A DNA stretch of 64,000 bases from positions 62,001 through 126,000 of the forward strand of contig NZ_FNTJ01000002.1 of the NCBI RefSeq assembly GCF_900105185.1. The letters are read 5' to 3'. Positions 7,661-18,030 of the stretch are shown one piece after another (the first letter of the stretch is position 1; each line of letters opens with the position of its first letter). The notes below the pieces were generated by a model. The model was given only the letters and a program-made list of their open reading frames with translations, searched no databases and had not been told where the DNA came from. A program made the translations under genes and the position numbers. Source of the stretch: Pseudomonas saponiphila (lineage in GTDB: Bacteria; Pseudomonadota; Gammaproteobacteria; Pseudomonadales; Pseudomonadaceae).

Positions 7661-8587
7661 ATGCCCGCCGTCACCCCACTCATTGCCGTGGATCCCAGGC
7701 AGAAAATCGGCCAACAGTCCGCTGGCCAGACCCTCAAAGCCATCGCCAGGGCCTACCCGGGCAAGCTGTTCGGCACCTTGTCCCTGGTGGCCCTGGAGAA
7801 CGCCCTGTTGCTGGCCTATCCGCTGTTCGCCGGCTTCGCGGTGGACTCGATCCTGCGCGGCGACAACGCCCATGCGCTGGTCTACGCCCTGGTGGTGCTG
7901 GGCTTCTGGGTAGTGGGCGCGGCGCGGCGGGCAGTGGACACCCGTACCTTCACCCGCATCTACGCGGATCTGGCGGTACCGGTGATCCTCAATCAGCGCC
8001 TGCAACAGCAGGACACATCAACCGCTGCGGCGCGGGTGGTGCTGGCCCGGGAGTTCGTCGACTTCTTCGAAAAGCACGTGCCGACCATCGCCACGGCTCT
8101 GGTGTCGATCGTCGGCGCCGCGGTGATGCTGCTGGTGATCGAACCCTGGATCGGCCTCGCCTGCCTCGCGGCGCTGTTGTTGTGCGTGACCCTGCTGCCG
8201 CGCTTTGCCCGACGCAACCAGCAACTGCACGAACGCCTGAACAACCGGCTGGAAAAGGAAGTCGGCCTGGTGGCCAAGGTCGGTGCCGTCTCGCTACAGC
8301 GCCACTATCGCCTGCTGTCGCGGCTGCGCATCGGCCTCTCGGACCGGGAAGCGACAGCCTATCTCTTGCTTGGCGCGGTCGCGGCGCTGTTGTTCGTCAT
8401 CGCCATCAGCCAGCTGGCGCTGGCGCCCGAGGTCAAGGCCGGCCACGTGTATGCGGTGATGACCTACCTGTGGACCTTCGTCAGCAGCGTCGATGAGGCA
8501 CCCACTATGGTCGACCAGCTGGCGCGCCTGCGGGATATCGGCAAGCGCGTGGATCCGGGGCTCGCCGAGTCCGCCGAGCCTCGGTAA
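7661..8587 (+). CDS. ABC exporter six-transmembrane domain protein without an ATPase domain
   Basis: A 308-residue membrane protein resembling the type-1 ABC exporter transmembrane domain. About six hydrophobic helices are visible, including LFGTLSLVALENALLLAYPLF, ALVVLGFWVVG, TALVSIVGAAVMLLVI, IGLACLAALLLCVTLL and LLLGAVAALLFVIAIS. The sequence stops after TM6 and the helix that normally leads into the nucleotide-binding domain (SSVDEAPTMVDQLARLRDIGKRV); there is no Walker A, no signature motif and no ATPase gene nearby. The next gene is a chemoreceptor on the opposite strand. The frame is open and clean, so this seems a standing half-protein rather than a fresh truncation. It is probably controlled by the divergent TetR protein. 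Function is unknown. Confidence 0.78.
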   Translation: MPAVTPLIAVDPRQKIGQQSAGQTLKAIARAYPGKLFGTLSLVALENALLLAYPLFAGFAVDSILRGDNAHALVYALVVLGFWVVGAARRAVDTRTFTRIYADLAVPVILNQRLQQQDTSTAAARVVLAREFVDFFEKHVPTIATALVSIVGAAVMLLVIEPWIGLACLAALLLCVTLLPRFARRNQQLHERLNNRLEKEVGLVAKVGAVSLQRHYRLLSRLRIGLSDREATAYLLLGAVAALLFVIAISQLALAPEVKAGHVYAVMTYLWTFVSSVDEAPTMVDQLARLRDIGKRVDPGLAESAEPR

Positions 8588-8602
8588 GACTCGACGCCCG
8601 AC

Positions 8603-10579
8603 TCAGCGGAAGCGGTCGACCTCCTGGCGCAGGTCAGCGGCCAGGGTTTCCAGCTCACGGGCGGTGAGCGCCAGGTTGGACACCACTTCACGCTGCTCGC
8701 TGTTGGCCTGGGCAATGCTCTGCAGGTTGCTGCTGAGCACCGTGGCAGTGCTGCTCTGTTCCTGAGTCGCGGTGGTGATGGCAGCGAACTGCTCGCCGGC
8801 GCTGCGGCTTTGCTCGTCGATCAGGGCCAGGGCCGAGGCGACATTGGCGTTGCGCGACAAGCCCTCCTGCATCAAGCGGTTGCCCTGTTCCATGGTTTCG
8901 ATGGCGTTGCCGGTTTCCTGCTGGATGCTGTTGATCATCTGCGAAATTTCATCAGTAGCCTCGCGGGTGCGCGACGCCAGGTTGCGCACCTCATCGGCGA
9001 CCACGGCAAAGCCGCGCCCCTGCTCGCCGGCACGCGCGGCCTCGATGGCAGCGTTGAGGGCCAGCAGGTTGGTCTGATCGGCAATGGCGGTGATCACCCC
9101 GACAATCCCGCCAATCTCCTGGGAGCGCTGGCCCAGGGTATTGATCACCGTGGCCGTGCTGTTGAGGGCCCCAGCAATCTGCTCCAGGGACGCCGAAGCC
9201 TGCTGCATGGATTCGAGGCCGATATGGGTCTGCTCGGCGTTGTCCTGAGCCAGACGCTGGGTGCTGCCCATGTTGTCGGCAATGTTCAGTGAAGTGGCGC
9301 TGAACTCCTCCACCGCCCCGGCCATGCTGGTGATCTCGCCGGACTGTTGCTCCATGCCTTCATAGGCGCCGCTGGACAGACCGGACAAAGCCTGGGCCCG
9401 GCCATTGACCTCGGCGGCGGAACGGCGAATGTGCTCGACCATGGTCGACAGGGCTTCGCCCATCTGGTTGAAGCTGCGGGCCAGCTGGCCGATTTCGTCG
9501 TGGCTGGAGACATTCAGCCGCGCGCTCAGGTCGCCGCCGCCCAGAGCCTGGGCCTGGCGCACCAGATCGCTCAAGGGCGCCAGCTTGCTGCGCAGCAGCC
9601 AGACCGTGGCCCCCACCGCCAGCAGCATCGCCAGCAGGCTGCCGATCACCAGGCGAAGCCCCACGCTCCAGGTCACCGCGCGGATCTCGGCCTTGGGCAT
9701 GCTGGCCACCACCGACCAGGGGCCACCGGCAAAGGGTACCGCCAGGCTGTAGAAATCCTCGCCCTGATCGCTCCAGAAGCGGCCCTTGCCCGGCTCTTTC
9801 GCTGCTGTGGCCATGACCTGCGCGGCCTGATCCAGATCCTGCACACCGGCTGGCGGCACCAGCCATTTGTTCTGCTCGTCCAGCAGGGCCAGGGAACCGC
9901 TCTGGCCGATGCGAAAACGCTTGAGATTGGCGAACTGGGCATTCTGCGCATCGGTGTAGTCGAAACCGACGAACAGTACCGCGATGACCTTGCCGGCATG
10001 ATCCATGACCGGGGTGTACTGGGTCATGTAGAAGCGTTCGAAGAGCAAGGCGCGACCGACATAGCCCTGGCCCGCCATGAGTTTCTGATAGGCCGGGTGG
10101 GCATGATCGAGCAGGGTGCCGATGGCCCGACTGCCGTCCTGCTTGCTCAAGGAGGTGCTGACCCGGATGAAGTCATCGCCGCTGCGCACGAACAGGGTCG
10201 CCACCCCGGCGGTCATCTGCTTGAACTCGTCCACTTCCTCGAAGTTGTTGTTCAGCACCACGTCCCCCAACTGCAGGCCCGGGGTCTGGACCCCGGCCAC
10301 GCTCACCGGTTGCTCGGGATGCAGGCTCAGGCCGCTGCTGAAGCGGTTTTCGAACAGGCCGCTGAGGCGTTGGGTGCTCTCGCGCAGGCTGCCGTGGAAG
10401 GTGTTGAGCTGGTCGGCCAGCAGACGCGCTTCACTGGCCAGATGCTCCTCCCGCGTATCGAGGTTCGCCGAATCCAGCGAGCGCAGGGCAAACAGAGTGC
10501 TGCCGCTGATCACCAGGGCAAGTATCAGGGCAAGGGCAAGCCCTAGCTGAGAGGCTATCCGGGCACGGGGTTGGGACAT
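8603..10579 (-). CDS. Methyl-accepting chemotaxis protein with Cache sensor domain
   Basis: A 658-residue chemoreceptor. The first membrane helix is at about 10-32 ([21 protein letters not shown]), followed by a periplasmic sensor of about 270 residues of the Cache 3/Cache 2 type (contains [26 protein letters not shown], typical of Cache). A second helix lies at about 305-327, a HAMP domain at about 328-380, and the signalling domain follows with the tip [34 protein letters not shown]. The C-terminus (LRQEVDRFR) lacks a CheR-binding pentapeptide. AAGGAG lies five bases before the ATG at 10579. The ligand is unknown; related Cache receptors sense organic acids. It lies alone, away from any chemotaxis operon. 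Confidence 0.93.
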   Translation of the reverse strand: MSQPRARIASQLGLALALILALVISGSTLFALRSLDSANLDTREEHLASEARLLADQLNTFHGSLRESTQRLSGLFENRFSSGLSLHPEQPVSVAGVQTPGLQLGDVVLNNNFEEVDEFKQMTAGVATLFVRSGDDFIRVSTSLSKQDGSRAIGTLLDHAHPAYQKLMAGQGYVGRALLFERFYMTQYTPVMDHAGKVIAVLFVGFDYTDAQNAQFANLKRFRIGQSGSLALLDEQNKWLVPPAGVQDLDQAAQVMATAAKEPGKGRFWSDQGEDFYSLAVPFAGGPWSVVASMPKAEIRAVTWSVGLRLVIGSLLAMLLAVGATVWLLRSKLAPLSDLVRQAQALGGGDLSARLNVSSHDEIGQLARSFNQMGEALSTMVEHIRRSAAEVNGRAQALSGLSSGAYEGMEQQSGEITSMAGAVEEFSATSLNIADNMGSTQRLAQDNAEQTHIGLESMQQASASLEQIAGALNSTATVINTLGQRSQEIGGIVGVITAIADQTNLLALNAAIEAARAGEQGRGFAVVADEVRNLASRTREATDEISQMINSIQQETGNAIETMEQGNRLMQEGLSRNANVASALALIDEQSRSAGEQFAAITTATQEQSSTATVLSSNLQSIAQANSEQREVVSNLALTARELETLAADLRQEVDRFR

Positions 10580-10772
10580 GATGGCTCCTTGCCGAGAAGG
10601 CGGATCATCCTGATCGGTCAGCACGCTCGGCGGTAATAATTCTAGGATTTTTAGTAATTTAGGACCTTCCTGAACGCTGGTTCCATAACCCAAGGCTTCG
10701 GCGGAGCTCGTCGATACTTGAGCGGATTGCAAGGATATCTGCCCGTGCCCGCCGGCCAGGCACTGCATCGTT

Positions 10773-11693
10773 TCAGCCGAGGCGCTCTACCTCGGGCAAT
10801 TGCATGGCCTGGACCTCGCCCTGGAGAAAATCGCTGAGACGCCGCAAACGTTCACCCCCGGGCCGGGTCTTGGGCCACACCAGATAGTAATTCAGGCCAC
10901 TGGCCACCGCTGTCGGCCAGGGCAGGCTCAGGCGGCCCTGGGCCACATCCTCGGCCACCATCAGCAAATCGCCCATGGACACGCCATAGCCCCGCGCCGC
11001 CGCGATCATCCCCAGCTCCAGGGTGTCGAACACCTGCCCGCCCTTGAGCGACACCTGATCGGTAAGCCCCATGTGCTCCAGCCAGCTGCGCCAGTCACGG
11101 CGGTCCGGCGTGGGGTGCAAGAGCTCGGTGGCGGCCAGCCGCGCCACATCCCAGGGCTGGTCGTTAAGCAGGTTCGGCGCCCCCACCGGGATCAACAGCT
11201 CGGGGAACAGGTAGCTGGCTTCCCAGTCCGGAGGAAAGTGGCCATTGCTCAGCAACACCGCGCAGTCGAAGGGTTCCTGATTGAAATCCACCGAGTCCAC
11301 GTCCATCCAGGCACTGGTGAGCTGTACCTCGTTGCCCGGCTGCAGGTGGCGGAAGCGGCTGAGCCGTGCCAGCAGCCAGCGCATGGTCAGGGTCGAGGGC
11401 GCCTTCATGCGCAGGATGTCGTCTTCGGCCCGCAAGGTATTGCAGGCCCGCTCCAGGGCGCCGAAGCCTTCGCGGATCCCCGGCAACAACAGGCGCGCCG
11501 CCTCGGTCAGTTGCAGGTTGCGCCCGCTGCGCTGGAACAGCCGACAGGCGAAGTGATCCTCCAGGGTACGGATATGCCGGCTGACCGCGCTTTGGGTAAT
11601 CGACAGTTCTTCGGCGGCACGGGTGAACGAGCTGTGGCGTGCCGCCGCTTCAAAGGCACGCAAGGCATACAGAGGAGGCAAACGACGAGACAT
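10773..11693 (-). CDS. LysR-family transcriptional regulator (GcvA-like)
   Basis: A 306-residue LysR protein. The winged helix-turn-helix covers about residues 5-65 ([39 protein letters not shown]), with the effector domain from about 90. The motifs are closest to the GcvA subgroup. The ATG at 11693 has CGGAG seven bases upstream. It is divergent from the MATE transporter gene, and that pairing is also what I recall next to proE and rep in Pseudomonas aeruginosa, so it may regulate the transporter. The inducer is unknown. Confidence 0.9.
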   Translation of the reverse strand: MSRRLPPLYALRAFEAAARHSSFTRAAEELSITQSAVSRHIRTLEDHFACRLFQRSGRNLQLTEAARLLLPGIREGFGALERACNTLRAEDDILRMKAPSTLTMRWLLARLSRFRHLQPGNEVQLTSAWMDVDSVDFNQEPFDCAVLLSNGHFPPDWEASYLFPELLIPVGAPNLLNDQPWDVARLAATELLHPTPDRRDWRSWLEHMGLTDQVSLKGGQVFDTLELGMIAAARGYGVSMGDLLMVAEDVAQGRLSLPWPTAVASGLNYYLVWPKTRPGGERLRRLSDFLQGEVQAMQLPEVERLG

Positions 11694-11846
11694 GGATGTG
11701 CTCCGGAAAACACCAGCGCGCCAGGCTGGCAGAAAATGGCTTCGCATGAGTTTTTATCATGCCAGCAAGTATTTTTATCCTTTTGTGCTATGCGCTGTAA
11801 GCGCCGAGAATCAGCGCTCTCCCCGAATTTTCGAGAATCGAGCCTG

Positions 11847-13253
11847 ATGACCATGCAGCATCCAGCACGCACCGAACTCTGGGCCATCCTGCGGTTGGCA
11901 GGGCCGTTGATCGCCTCGCAACTGGCGCACATGCTGATGGTCCTCACCGACACCCTGATGATGGCCCGCATCAGCCCCGAGGCCCTGGCCGGCGGCAGCC
12001 TGGGGGCAGCCAGCTATTCCTTTATCTCGATCTTCTGCATCGGCGTGATTGCCGCCGTGGGCACGCTGGTAGCGATTCGCCAGGGCGCCGGCGACATCCA
12101 AGGTGTCGCACGTCTGACCCAGGCCGGCCTGTGGCTGGCCTGGCTGATGGCCCTGGTGGCGGGACTGCTGCTGTGGAACCTCAAACCGCTGCTGTTGCTG
12201 TTCGGTCAGACCCCGAGCAACGTCCAGGCTGCCAGCCAGTTCCTGCTGATCCTGCCATTCGCCCTGCCCGGCTACCTGAGTTTCATGGCCCTGCGCGGTT
12301 TTACCAGCGCCATCGGCCGGGCAACTCCGGTGATGGTCATCAGCCTGGCGGGGACCGTGGCCAACTTCCTGCTCAACTACGCGCTGATCACCGGCATGTT
12401 CGGCCTGCCAAAACTGGGATTGGTGGGGATCGGCCTGGTGACCGCCATCGTCGCCAACTGCATGGCCCTGGCCCTGGCCTGGCACATCAAGCGCCATCCG
12501 GCCTATGCCGCTTACCCGCTGCGCCGGGGCCTGGCCCGCTTGAATACCCAGTACCTGAGGGAGCTGTGGCGCCTGGGCCTGCCCATTGGCGGCACCTATG
12601 CCGTGGAATCCGGGTTATTCGCCTTTGCCGCGCTGTGCATGGGCACCATGGGCAGCACCCAGTTGGCGGCGCACCAGATCGCCCTACAGATCGTGTCGAT
12701 GGCGTTCATGGTTCCAGCGGGCATCTCCTACGCCATCACCATGCGCATCGGCCAGCATTACGGTGCCGGGCAACTGCCCGATGCGCGGCTGGCCGGGCGG
12801 GTGGGCATCGCCTTCGGCGCGGTGGCGATGCTCGGGTTCGCCATGGTCTTCTGGCTGCTGCCAAACCAGTTGATCGGACTGTTCCTCGACCACAACGACC
12901 CGGCATTCGCCGAGGTGATCCGGCTGGCGGTGAATTTGCTGGCGGTGGCGGCCTGGTTCGAGCTGTTCGATGGCACCCAGACCATCGCCATGGGCGCGAT
13001 TCGCGGCCTCAAGGACGCCAAGACCACCTTCCTGGTGGGGTTGGGCTGCTACTGGCTGATCGGCGCGCCTGCGGCCTGGCTGATGGCCTTTACCCTGGCC
13101 TGGGGACCGACCGGTGTCTGGTGGGGACTGGCTCTGGGCCTGGCCTGTGCGGCCATTAGCCTGACCCTGGCGTTCGAATGGCGGATGCACCGCATGATCA
13201 AGCGCGAGCCCCGAGTCGCGACCGTGAGCCTGTCGGCCGGCGCGACGGAGTGA
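11847..13253 (+). CDS. MATE-family multidrug efflux transporter
   Basis: A 468-residue inner-membrane protein with about twelve predicted helices in two similar halves, the standard MATE (NorM-type) fold and length. Typical segments are LIASQLAHMLMVLTDTLMMARIS near the start and its repeat-half counterpart LPIGGTYAVESGLFAFAALCMG. MATE pumps of this group export cationic drugs in exchange for Na+ or H+. The ATG at 11847 follows the divergent LysR gene by 153 bases; much longer in-frame readings upstream are the antisense of lysR and are not credible. The natural substrate is unknown. Confidence 0.92.
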   Translation: MTMQHPARTELWAILRLAGPLIASQLAHMLMVLTDTLMMARISPEALAGGSLGAASYSFISIFCIGVIAAVGTLVAIRQGAGDIQGVARLTQAGLWLAWLMALVAGLLLWNLKPLLLLFGQTPSNVQAASQFLLILPFALPGYLSFMALRGFTSAIGRATPVMVISLAGTVANFLLNYALITGMFGLPKLGLVGIGLVTAIVANCMALALAWHIKRHPAYAAYPLRRGLARLNTQYLRELWRLGLPIGGTYAVESGLFAFAALCMGTMGSTQLAAHQIALQIVSMAFMVPAGISYAITMRIGQHYGAGQLPDARLAGRVGIAFGAVAMLGFAMVFWLLPNQLIGLFLDHNDPAFAEVIRLAVNLLAVAAWFELFDGTQTIAMGAIRGLKDAKTTFLVGLGCYWLIGAPAAWLMAFTLAWGPTGVWWGLALGLACAAISLTLAFEWRMHRMIKREPRVATVSLSAGATE

Positions 13254-13293
13254 CAGGCGCCGCTCACCGTCGGCCACGGCGGTGAGCGGCGTC

Positions 13294-14967
13294 TCAGGCG
13301 CTGCCGTCCTGCAACGACTGCAGGCTGCTGCCAAAGGTCAGGTAGTCCATCAGTTGCGCCAGGGGCAACGGCTTGCTGATCAGGTAGCCCTGGACCTGAT
13401 CGCAGCCAAAGCCCCGCAGCAACGCCAGTTGCTCTGCGGTTTCCACGCCTTCGGCCACCACATCCAGGTTGAGGTTGTGGGCCAGGTTGATCATGGCGTG
13501 CACCAGCTTGCGGTTCTCCTCCCGCTGCTCCATGCCGCCGACAAAGCTCCGGTCGACCTTGAGCAGGGTGATCGGCAGGCTGTTGAGGTGAACGAAAGAG
13601 GAGAACCCGGTGCCGAAGTCGTCCAGGGAAAAACGCACCCCCAGGCGCCCGAGGGCATCCATGGTCTGTTTCACCAAGTCACTGCGGCGCATCACGGCGG
13701 TTTCCGTCAGCTCGAACTCCAGCCACTGGGCCTCGACGCCGCGCTCGGTAATCAGCCGGCTCAGGGTCGAGAGCAACTGACTGTCCTGGAACTGGCGGAA
13801 CGACAGGTTGACCGCCATGTGCAGCGGCGGCAGCCCGCGCTCGCGCAGGGCCTGCATGTCCCGCAGGGCACGGGAAATCACCCAGTAGCCCAGGGGCACG
13901 ATCAGCCCGCTCTGCTCGGCCAGGGGCACGAACTCGCTGGGTGGCAGCAAGCCGCGCTCGCCGTGGCGCCAGCGCACCAGGGCTTCTAGGCCGACGATCT
14001 TGCCATCGTGCAGGTTCAACCGGGGCTGGTAATGCAGCTCCAGTTCGTCACGGCGCAAGGCCCGGCGCAGTTCGCTTTCCAGGTCGGCGAGGCTACGGGC
14101 GTTGCGGTTGATCCGCTCGTTGAAGATATGAAAGGTGCAGCCCTGGGTGCTCTTGGCCTGCTGCATGGCGATATGCGCATGCCACATCAACGGGTCGGCG
14201 CCAGCATTGGCCCGGGCATGGGCGATTCCCAGGCTGCAGCCGATCAACAGGCTTTCACCGTCGACCCAGTAAGGCTCGGCCATGGCTTCGGTGATGCGTT
14301 CGGCCATCCACTCGGCACGCTGGGGCGCACGGCGGGTGTCGATGAGCAAGGCGAATTCGTCGCTGCCCAGGCGGGCCAGTTGATCACCGGCCTCCAACTG
14401 ACTCTTGAGCCGCGAAACCACCTGCAGGATCAGCCGGTCGCCGGCCTGATGACCGAGAGCGTCGTTGGCGTGGCGAAAGTTGTCCAGGTCCAGATGGCCC
14501 AGGGCCAGGCCGCGACCGTCGTTTTCCGCCAGACGCGCAGCCAGCAGGGTCTGGAAACCCTGGCGGTTGGCGATGCCGGTCAGGGGGTCCTGCTCGGCCA
14601 GGCGCTGCAGGGTCGTTTCCAGCACGCCGCGTTCGCGCACGTGGCGCAGGCAACGGCGCAAGGCATCGGTGCTCAGGCAGGAACCCACCAACCAGTCGCT
14701 GACGCCCACCGGGGCCACTTCGGGCTCCTGGTCCAGCAACAGGATGGTCGGCAGGCTGCAACGCCCGGGACCGGGCTGCAGTTGCGCAATGGTCAACAGG
14801 ACCGCATGGCGATCATCTTCAAACAAACGGCTGACCGACTCCCAGTTGGGAGCACTGATCAATACCACCGAGTCTCCCAACGGAGCGACACACTCACGCA
14901 ACAACGCTGTCCACACAGGCTCTTCGGCCAGTAGCAGCAAACGCAAGGGTTCGACAGGCTTAGACAA
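13294..14967 (-). CDS. proE: Cyclic-di-GMP phosphodiesterase (GGDEF-EAL protein, ProE-like)
   Basis: A 557-residue protein with three parts: a receiver-like N-terminal region (1-105) without a clear phosphoacceptor Asp pocket; a GGDEF-type domain (about 125-285) whose signature is degenerate, GSDEF in LARLGSDEFALLI; and an EAL domain (about 300-550) that looks intact (GLEALVRW, DDFGTGFSSF, VAEGVET). It therefore probably degrades cyclic-di-GMP. The neighbourhood (LysR, MATE, this gene, rep) matches PA5295/ProE of P. aeruginosa, a phosphodiesterase affecting exopolysaccharide and biofilm. The start is TTG: GGGAG lies six bases upstream of it and no ATG follows for over 200 codons. Confidence 0.88.
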   Translation of the reverse strand: MSKPVEPLRLLLLAEEPVWTALLRECVAPLGDSVVLISAPNWESVSRLFEDDRHAVLLTIAQLQPGPGRCSLPTILLLDQEPEVAPVGVSDWLVGSCLSTDALRRCLRHVRERGVLETTLQRLAEQDPLTGIANRQGFQTLLAARLAENDGRGLALGHLDLDNFRHANDALGHQAGDRLILQVVSRLKSQLEAGDQLARLGSDEFALLIDTRRAPQRAEWMAERITEAMAEPYWVDGESLLIGCSLGIAHARANAGADPLMWHAHIAMQQAKSTQGCTFHIFNERINRNARSLADLESELRRALRRDELELHYQPRLNLHDGKIVGLEALVRWRHGERGLLPPSEFVPLAEQSGLIVPLGYWVISRALRDMQALRERGLPPLHMAVNLSFRQFQDSQLLSTLSRLITERGVEAQWLEFELTETAVMRRSDLVKQTMDALGRLGVRFSLDDFGTGFSSFVHLNSLPITLLKVDRSFVGGMEQREENRKLVHAMINLAHNLNLDVVAEGVETAEQLALLRGFGCDQVQGYLISKPLPLAQLMDYLTFGSSLQSLQDGSA

Positions 14968-15036
14968 GCTAGCTCCCTAGACTCTGCAAAATAAGTTGGC
15001 GGCGGGCATTATGGCGCGCAAATAAGCAATAACAAA

Positions 15037-15055
15037 TGATATTGATTATCATGCG
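15037..15055. promoter_or_regulatory. Fur-box-like sequence between proE and rep
   Basis: GATATTGATTATCATGCGC matches 14 of 19 positions of the Fur consensus, with the mismatches mostly at one end. It lies 70 bases upstream of proE and about 180 bases upstream of rep. No iron gene is adjacent, so this may be a chance AT-rich match or a real iron input to either gene. Confidence 0.35.
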
Positions 15056-15234
15056 CAATTTCTTGTACCGCTCTAACTCGAACATTAGGCGCATATTCAG
15101 CGAGCATCCTGAGGGAAAGTATCAAAACCGGCAAATTTAGATCGCGTTATGCGTCACAAGTCGGAGACAGCAGCAGAATCCGTCCAGCCTGTTAAAATGC
15201 CCGCCCTTTTCGCAACCGATCTCCTTTTACTGTC

Positions 15235-17244
15235 ATGTCCCGACTCAATCCCCGGCAGCAAGAAGCCGTGAACTATGTCGGCGGCCCTCTTTTGGTGCTC
15301 GCCGGTGCTGGCTCCGGCAAGACCAGCGTGATCACCCGCAAGATTGCCCACCTGATCCAGAACTGCGGTATCCGCGCCCAGTACATCGTCGCCATGACCT
15401 TTACCAACAAGGCCGCGCGAGAAATGAAGGAACGGGTCGGCACCCTGCTGCGCGCCGGCGAAGGCCGCGGCCTGACGGTGTCGACCTTCCACAACCTGGG
15501 CCTGAACATCATCCGCAAGGAGCATGCGCGGCTGGGCTACAAACCGGGCTTCTCGATCTTCGACGAAACCGACGTCAAGGCCCTGATGACCGACATCATG
15601 CAGAAGGAGTATTCCGGGGACGACGGCGTCGACGAGATCAAGAACATGATCGGCGCGTGGAAGAACGACCTGATCCTGCCCGCCCAAGCCCTGGAAAATG
15701 CCCGCAACCCCAAGGAACAGACCGCGGCCATCGTCTACACCCACTACCAGCGCACGCTCAAGGCGTTCAACGCGGTGGACTTCGACGACCTGATCCTGCT
15801 GCCGGTGAAGCTGTTCGAAGAACACGCCGACATCCTGGAAAAATGGCAGAACAAGGTGCGCTACCTGCTGGTGGACGAATACCAGGACACCAACGCCAGC
15901 CAGTACCTGCTGGTGAAAATGCTCATCGGCAAGCGCAACCAGTTCACCGTGGTGGGCGACGACGACCAGTCGATCTACGCCTGGCGCGGCGCGCGGCCGG
16001 AAAACCTGATGCTGCTCAAGGAGGACTACCCGTCCCTGAAAGTGGTGATGCTGGAGCAGAACTACCGCTCCACCAGCCGCATCCTGCGCTGCGCCAACGT
16101 GCTGATCTCGAACAATCCCCACGAGTTCGAAAAGCAGCTGTGGAGCGAAATGGGCCACGGCGACGAGATCCGCGTGATCCGCTGCCGCAACGAAGATGCC
16201 GAGGCCGAGCGAGTGGCCATGGAGATCCTCAGCCTGCACTTGCGCACCGACCGGCCCTACAGCGATTTCGCCATTCTTTACCGGGGCAACTACCAGGCCA
16301 AGCTGATCGAACTCAAGCTGCAGCACCATCAGGTGCCCTATCGCCTGTCCGGCGGCAACAGCTTCTTCGGACGCCAGGAAGTCAAGGACCTGATGGCCTA
16401 CTTCCGCCTGATCGTGAACCCGGACGATGACAACGCCTTCCTGCGGGTGATCAACGTGCCGCGCCGGGAAATCGGCTCCACGACCCTGGAAAAACTCGGC
16501 AACTACGCCACCGAGCGCAAGATCTCGATGTATGCCGCCACCGATGAGATCGGCCTGGGCGAACACCTGGACAGCCGCTTCACCGATCGCCTGGCGCGCT
16601 TCAAGCGCTTCATGGACCGGGTCCGTGAACAATGCGCCGGCGAAGACCCGATCTCCGCCCTGCGCAGCATGGTCATGGACATCGACTACGAGAACTGGCT
16701 GCGCACCAACAGCTCCAGCGACAAGGCCGCGGACTACCGGATGGGCAACGTCTGGTTCCTGATCGAGGCCTTGAAGAACACCCTGGAAAAAGACGAAGAC
16801 GGCGAAATGACCGTCGAGGACGCCATCGGCAAGCTGGTCCTGCGGGACATGCTGGAACGCCAGCAGGAAGAGGAAGAAGGCGCCGAGGGTGTTCAGATGA
16901 TGACCTTGCATGCCTCCAAGGGCCTGGAATTTCCCTACGTGTTCATCATGGGCATGGAAGAGGAAATCCTTCCCCACCGCTCCAGCATCGAAGCCGACAC
17001 CATCGAGGAAGAACGGCGCCTGGCCTACGTGGGCATCACCCGCGCGCGCCAGACCCTGGCCTTCACCTTTGCCGCCAAGCGCAAGCAGTACGGTGAAATC
17101 ATCGACTGCGCGCCCAGCCGCTTCCTCGATGAACTGCCCCCGGACGATCTCGCCTGGGAAGGCAACGACGACACGCCGACCGAAGTCAAAGCCGTTCGCG
17201 GCAATAGCGCTTTGGCGGATATACGCGCGATGTTAAAGCGCTAA
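15235..17244 (+). CDS. rep: ATP-dependent DNA helicase Rep
   Basis: A 669-residue superfamily 1A helicase. Motifs in order: Walker A AGAGSGKTSVI (about 22-32), TFTNKAAREMKERV, the DEYQDTN Walker B, GDDDQSIYAWRGA, QNYRSTSRIL, MTLHASKGLEFPYVFI and the final EERRLAYVGITRARQTL. Length and motifs fit Rep rather than UvrD, which is longer at the C-terminus. Rep moves 3'-5' on single-stranded DNA, travels with the replisome and clears protein roadblocks such as RNA polymerase. I see no strong Shine-Dalgarno sequence before the ATG, and the 55 bases between rep and xpt leave open that the two are co-transcribed. Confidence 0.96.
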   Translation: MSRLNPRQQEAVNYVGGPLLVLAGAGSGKTSVITRKIAHLIQNCGIRAQYIVAMTFTNKAAREMKERVGTLLRAGEGRGLTVSTFHNLGLNIIRKEHARLGYKPGFSIFDETDVKALMTDIMQKEYSGDDGVDEIKNMIGAWKNDLILPAQALENARNPKEQTAAIVYTHYQRTLKAFNAVDFDDLILLPVKLFEEHADILEKWQNKVRYLLVDEYQDTNASQYLLVKMLIGKRNQFTVVGDDDQSIYAWRGARPENLMLLKEDYPSLKVVMLEQNYRSTSRILRCANVLISNNPHEFEKQLWSEMGHGDEIRVIRCRNEDAEAERVAMEILSLHLRTDRPYSDFAILYRGNYQAKLIELKLQHHQVPYRLSGGNSFFGRQEVKDLMAYFRLIVNPDDDNAFLRVINVPRREIGSTTLEKLGNYATERKISMYAATDEIGLGEHLDSRFTDRLARFKRFMDRVREQCAGEDPISALRSMVMDIDYENWLRTNSSSDKAADYRMGNVWFLIEALKNTLEKDEDGEMTVEDAIGKLVLRDMLERQQEEEEGAEGVQMMTLHASKGLEFPYVFIMGMEEEILPHRSSIEADTIEEERRLAYVGITRARQTLAFTFAAKRKQYGEIIDCAPSRFLDELPPDDLAWEGNDDTPTEVKAVRGNSALADIRAMLKR

Positions 17245-17290
17245 AATCGACTATTTTTAACTGACCTTTGGCGCAACAGGCGCTATTTGA

Positions 17291-17872
<582 letters not shown>

Positions 17873-17879
17873 CCCCACC

Positions 17880-17959
17880 CGCAGGAGCCGGCTTGGTGCA
17901 GGAGCCGGCCTGTGTAGGAGCTGGCTTGTGTAGGAGCTGGCTTGTGTAGGAGCTGGCTT
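17880..17959. repeat. Five tandem 16-bp REP-derived units
   Basis: Five head-to-tail copies of a 16-bp unit related to GTGTAGGAGCTGGCTT. The last three (17912-17927, 17928-17943, 17944-17959) are identical and the first two differ at several bases. The unit is the stem arm of the local REP element. An inverted REP copy follows at about 18004-18028 (TTCGCCGGCAAGCCGGCTCC). Confidence 0.9.
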
Positions 17960-18003
17960 GCCAGCGAAGGCGCCCTTCAGAGCAATGCAAGACTTGATGG
18001 CCC

Positions 18004-18030
18004 ATTCGCCGGCAAGCCGGCTCCTACGAC
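18004..18030. repeat. REP element between xpt and the CoA-hydrolase gene
   Basis: TTCGCCGGCAAGCCGGCTCC followed by TACGACA is a canonical Pseudomonas REP unit, oriented opposite to the tandem units upstream. With those it can form a large hairpin between two convergent genes. Confidence 0.85.

Noticed and set aside
7661..8587. Frameshifted full-length ABC exporter
   Set aside because: No Walker A, signature or Walker B motif is found in any frame downstream before the opposite-strand chemoreceptor gene, so there is no lost ATPase domain to restore.
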